A DNA stretch of 64,000 nt from Rotaria sp. Silwood1. Lineage: Eukaryota; Rotifera; Eurotatoria; Philodinida; Philodinidae. The stretch is from contig CAJNOP010000003.1 in assembly GCA_905250075.1 (NCBI GenBank), positions 5,788,207 to 5,852,206 on the forward strand, in the 5' to 3' direction. Numbering within the stretch: position 1 is the first letter of the stretch; each line of letters begins with the position of its first letter. Made by a program: the position numbers and the translations under genes. This document shows, one piece after another, positions 59,960 through 64,000 of the stretch. A model generated the notes under the pieces. The model was not told where the DNA came from and did no database searches. It saw only the letters and a program-made list of their open reading frames with translations.

Positions 59960-62319
59960 TACGTCCTTTTGAAACTGTAGTGAAGTGATTATGATAAAAT
60001 TTCCAATTTTATACCATGACATTTAACCGAGATAATTACCAAACGAATGTCATAAGTAAGTCATTTAATGACTCAAGCTTTCCTGTAAATTCTCGAACTG
60101 TATATTTAAAATTTTTGTTTGACAGAGCATACAAACATGCAGCGCATGCAAGCGCATGTCATAGTTTTTTTTTAATTCTTGCTTTGTGTGGAGAATACGC
60201 TTGACAAGTTCGACGCCACAAGAAACTCCCTGAACATGATGATCTATATATAGAAGTGCTTGTTTATATTATTAAAACAAAGATTAATGGGGAAAAGAGT
60301 CTGTGTAATGTCCTATATTTTTAAATGTTTTTTCAAACAGAAAAAACCAAACGCAATCAACACTGATGAAGCTCTTTGAAGAAACCTGGAATACATAATC
60401 AAAAAAAGCACAAGGAGAAAAAACGGAAAAAAGGTTTTTTTGAAAAGAAATTTTTATAATGTCTGAGACCTGAAAACTCTTCTTAATAATTATGAATTAG
60501 TAGGATTTGTTCTGAGTGTTGGAAAAACTTTTCTTTTATACAACTTAGTAAAACGTGCTAAGACACGTTTACAATCTCCAAGAATCCCTATTGTCTTATA
60601 TGAACATTACAAAATATATGTCTATGAAAAAAATTGTTTTTCTTTTTGTAACGTGAGTGAAATCATCGAAAATTATATTAAAAGATCAGACGCCGACTAA
60701 CAAACTATTTTGATTATGAAAGATCAGATTTCAGATTATTCTTCCACACTTTTATCTCAATTTTGATTTTTCTCACAAAAATTGACTTTTTGGAGGATGC
60801 AAGCAAAGGATTAATCCATGGTTAAGATCATGTAAATAATTGTTGCAAAATAATTGAATCATAAAAGTTTCTTTATGAAATTATTTCAGGAGAAAAAAAA
60901 GAAGCAACTACTCGTCTAAAAATATTTTTTTGATACTTTATTGAACGCGCATATCACATTTTGTACTTGAAAAAATTAACGAAAATATATGTTAGCTCGG
61001 GCATAAGTTTAACAATTCTGTGCTCTCACAAATATCAAGATCTGCTGTGTTCGAACGAAAAATGCTAGAAGTCTATAAGTTTTTCCCTAACAGATAGAGC
61101 AATATATGTACTTTGAAATGCATATTCAGAATAAAATTTAAAATCTGGTTTAATGTATTCAATTTTAATGTTTTTTAAAACGACTAAGCAAGAGCTTGTT
61201 ACCACGGGTAATTATTTTTCTATTTTTTTCTTGTTTTAGTTTGCATTATGTTGACTGAAGAAAGAAGATAATAAGTCTAAATTTGTAAAAAGAGAAGGCT
61301 GTGAAATCTAGTTTTTCTATTTTTCTGCGTGGTCAGCATAGGCGCTAACCAGCATTAATAGTAAAACCAGTAGATTTCATGGTTTTTGACAAAAGTTTTA
61401 GATATTTGTAAGAACACAAAATTTCGAAGATGTTCAAAGTATGCAAATTTTTGAAGCCTACAAGAATATATATAAAACATTAGCAAAATACATTGTATTG
61501 AGCTTATAGATGGCAGAAACCACGTACAAAATCGAATTTGACACCAATTTCGACGTACTAGGAAACTTTAATAACTCGTGAGTAATACAGTAATACATCC
61601 ATTTGACTTAAATCTTTTTTTTAATCACAGCTTACATAGCTATTCAAAATTTATATCCTATTTGGAAGCATTTCCAACAGACGAAGGTTTTTGAAAACTC
61701 GTCTAAATGCATTGTTAGAAATTCTTATCTGCTTCGGATTAAAGCACATACATAGCCATAATATGAAAGAACTCCTTATTTTACATTTGTGAGAAACCAT
61801 TTGTAATGGTTCTACAAGCATTCAAATTTAATGTTTTGAATTTTTTCATAATCTTTTTCGAAATATGCATTTCAATATATATATTTTGCTCTATTTATGA
61901 GTGAAAACGTTAGGTTTCTACTATGTATTGTTCACAAACAGTAGATCTCGACATTTATGCGGCGAATACCTATGCATCTTAGGTTATGAATAAAGATCAG
62001 CCAAAAAAAAACCTTTATTCCAAATTCAATTGATTTAACTATGATATATTCCAAATTGGCAATTAATATACTAGTAGTAGAATGCTATTAAGGACCTTCA
62101 AAAACAAACTTAGGGGTAGTCATACACATCATATTTCATCATGCCAGTTGTACGTGGAAAAAAAGACATTTAAAAGCAACATTTGCTTATATTTCTTTCA
62201 ATTAGCAAGCAAACATTGCTCAACGAGTTATGAGATTCTATCGTAAAATAATAAAATTTATATATACACAATGTTTTTGTCCGATGAGAAGTATTTTATC
62301 TAAATTATTCAAAACAATT
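59960..62319. other. Gene-poor region
   Basis: AT-rich. An imperfect hairpin (TGAAATCTAG at 61301 with AGATTTCA near 61373) is visible. No exon recognised; the right end is the TYW3 3' UTR. Confidence 0.5.
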
Positions 62320-62928
62320 TTATGTTATTTTTAATTTGTTTTCAACACATGAACTAAATTTATCAATTTTTGTCATATTAGCAGTCATTTTCTCATTTGA
62401 AATTGATACAATTTGGGAAATATAATTTTCATCAACACATAAACGTCCTCCAATCACTAATGGTACTTCAAGTGCATGAGTTGAACGTACAGCAAGTGTA
62501 ATTTTTCCTTGATTTGATATGACTAAACCTGAATTTCTATAACCACATTCAAGAGCAATATTGAGTAAGATTTTTGCACATTCTAATGTTCGACAAATAA
62601 CATGTAAAATAAATGCTTCAAATTTAATTGAAATCATATCAATATCTTTTGGTCGTTGTTCTAAACAATTCAATATAGCATTTAAATCAGCTTGTTCATG
62701 TGTAACATATAACCATTGACAATCACTTTTTGTTGATGATGTTACAATTGGCGTTGAAGAAAAAACAATTGTTCGACCAGAGCATGAGGAACTTGTATAA
62801 TAATCATTATGATTATTTATTTGATTAATTAAATTAACAATATAATCATCTATAGAATGTTTACGTGATAAGTCTTCTTTATCATGTGATAATGCATCGT
62901 GTTTCCATTGATCGAAATGTTTAGACAT
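62320..62928 (-). CDS. TYW3: tRNA wybutosine-synthesizing protein 3 (TYW3)
   Basis: Methyltransferase that acts at the third step of wybutosine synthesis at G37 of phenylalanine tRNA. Intronless frame of 202 residues. Family landmarks appear in order: FDQWKHDALS, DLSRKHSIDDYIVNLINQIN, the SSCSGR motif (YYTSSSCSGRTIVF), WLYVTHEQAD, FEAFILHVICRTLECAKILL, GYRNSGLVISNQGKITLAVR, STHALEVPL and YISQIVSISNEKM. Length and order match stand-alone eukaryotic TYW3 domains (human 259 with a longer C-terminus). No methyltransferase Rossmann motif is expected because the family has its own fold. The start at 62928 is the first Met before the conserved FDxWK. It is transcribed in the same direction as the FUN14 gene upstream. 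Confidence 0.95.
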   Translation of the reverse strand: MSKHFDQWKHDALSHDKEDLSRKHSIDDYIVNLINQINNHNDYYTSSSCSGRTIVFSSTPIVTSSTKSDCQWLYVTHEQADLNAILNCLEQRPKDIDMISIKFEAFILHVICRTLECAKILLNIALECGYRNSGLVISNQGKITLAVRSTHALEVPLVIGGRLCVDENYISQIVSISNEKMTANMTKIDKFSSCVENKLKIT

Positions 62929-63144
62929 TTTCTTTTCGTTTTCGTGAATAAATCAAAATCTACAATGGTTATCTTCTTGAATTTTTTTGGTAAAAAGAAA
63001 AAAAAGAAAAAATACATTTTGATTTTTTTTGTATCATTAGTATACAAATCGTACAATTTACAAAATAAATAAAGTTACATAAATGATCTACTTAATTTCC
63101 ATTTGTAAGTTGATTTATTTCTTTGTATGAGACTAGTATTATTC

Positions 63145-63473
63145 TTATTCAAAAGCGATACCAAGAAGAAAACCACCGATAAATGAAGATGTTATAGCTA
63201 AATTTGCAAAAGCAAATTTTTTTAACTAAAATAAAAACAAAAACAACAGATACTTATAAATATGAAACGATTAATTTCTATTAAATTACATACTGAATCA
63301 GTTATACTGTTTGATGATTGATCAATAAATGTTTCAATCTCTTCTCCATCTATATTAGTTGTTAGTGGTGAAAGATTCGATCTCGCTACACGTTGAACAT
63401 TATTTAATTGTTGTTGTGCTGTATCACGAACTCGATCAAAATGAATATCAATATAACCAGATTGATTAGCAAG
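63145..63473 (-). CDS. FUN14-domain protein (FUNDC-like), 3' end only
   Basis: FUNDC1 is a mitochondrial outer-membrane protein and mitophagy receptor. Two terminal minus-strand exons are visible, 63294-63473 and 63145-63225, joined in phase 0. They encode LANQSGYIDIHFDRVRD, aligned with the SHSGYVQIDWKRVEKD region of FUNDC1, then a longer polar linker, and the closing helix LAITSSFIGGFLLGIAFE, which matches VISSGFVGGFLLGLAS at the end of FUNDC1. The N-terminus, which would hold the LC3-interaction motif and first membrane segments, lies beyond the window. The linker is longer than in vertebrates. FUNDC1 versus FUNDC2 cannot be decided. Confidence 0.82.
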
Positions 63474-64000
63474 CTAGACAAAAATAATAGATCACAGCAC
63501 TTTTGATCAACACAAAAGAAAATACTTTGGATCATCAACTTTTCCTTCAGTATTCTTTTCACTCAACTATTTTTCAATAAAATGTAGGTGCTACGCTAGG
63601 CCAACAACAACCTCATCTTTTGACTCCTTGATGTTCTCACTCTTACTCTAGGTGCAGGGTGAAATATTTGTTTTTCGTCCCATTAGACTGATAAATTTAT
63701 GCAGTGCATGGACATCCTGATACAAGTGGAAATTAGTAATATTTTCGTACTGAAGCAGACTTAGAAAACATTAAATTTTGTAGGACTAAATATGGTATTC
63801 TACATTTTCATTAAATTGAAGTACTCTGCCTTTGTAAAAAATGAAAAACTGTACCGCAAACTCGAGGTAGATAAACTAGAAGCTGTCGTCAGTATTCTTG
63901 GTCTTCGGTGGTTGAACTTAGATGTTTAGAAAATATTTTCAACAAAGTGAAGAAACCCACAATGTAGTTGCTTTTTTTGTGAACACTAATGCCTCCATAT
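63474..64000 (-). other. Intron or 5' part of the FUN14-domain gene
   Basis: A splice acceptor (TTTTGTCTAG on the minus strand) abuts the exon at 63473, so this is intronic at least at its left end. No further exon is recognised before the window edge. Confidence 0.5.

Noticed and set aside
1..64000. CRISPR arrays, prokaryotic operons, phage or bacterial insertion sequences
   Set aside because: No regularly spaced direct repeats or bacterial gene structure was seen; all recognised genes are intron-containing or animal-type.

Overview
The window is strongly AT-rich eukaryotic DNA with compact intron-containing genes. Most introns are about 50-75 nt, with a few of 0.7-1.4 kb. Splice sites are clean GT..AG, and coding exons stand out against poly-A/poly-T intergenic DNA. 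Gene content is animal: XRCC1, PUF60, TBATA, FLCN, TMEM168, a POT1-type OB fold, SSR2/TRAP-beta, TYW3, TRMU, a FUN14-domain protein, two rhodopsin-class GPCRs and a nicotinic-type Cys-loop receptor. Composition, short introns, very divergent GPCRs and AG sites just upstream of many start codons fit a rotifer, most likely bdelloid. That assignment is inference. No sequence was searched and no genus can be named.

Layout. 0.9-6.4 kb: the 3' end of XRCC1, then a complete 14-exon PUF60. 7.2-16.7 kb: an unrecognised coiled-coil gene (-), TRMU (+, with a one-base frame conflict at one splice junction), a PMP22/claudin-like tetraspan (+) and a TBATA/SPATIAL-family gene (-). 18.1-21.0 kb: a Cys-loop receptor (+) tail-to-tail with a small single-pass membrane protein (-). 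22.4-23.6 kb: a tRNA-like relic and a 0.93-kb element with terminal inverted repeats holding a 75-codon ORF. 27.3-28.7 kb: a GPCR. 33.0-34.5 kb: SSR2 (-), whose large intron holds a GC-rich palindromic island. 34.9-35.9 kb: a dead nuclear-receptor gene. 36.1-46.0 kb: the densest block, TMEM168, FLCN and a single-OB-fold POT1-like gene, all on +. FLCN intron 5 contains a 1.3-kb foldback with 398-nt arms. 49.8-52.7 kb: an unknown C-terminally anchored protein (+) and a second GPCR (-). 52.7-62.3 kb: gene-poor, with one short MITE-like element. 62.3-64 kb: TYW3 (-) and the 3' end of a FUN14-domain gene (-), cut by the window edge.

Functional themes. XRCC1 and the POT1-like protein act on DNA repair and chromosome ends. 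PUF60 acts in splicing, and TRMU and TYW3 in tRNA modification. SSR2 and FUNDC belong to the ER translocon and mitochondrial outer membrane, and FLCN to nutrient signalling. These genes are not obviously one pathway. The most unusual structures are non-coding: the FLCN foldback, the CGGATCCG-rich palindromic island in SSR2, and the ORF-bearing inverted-repeat element.
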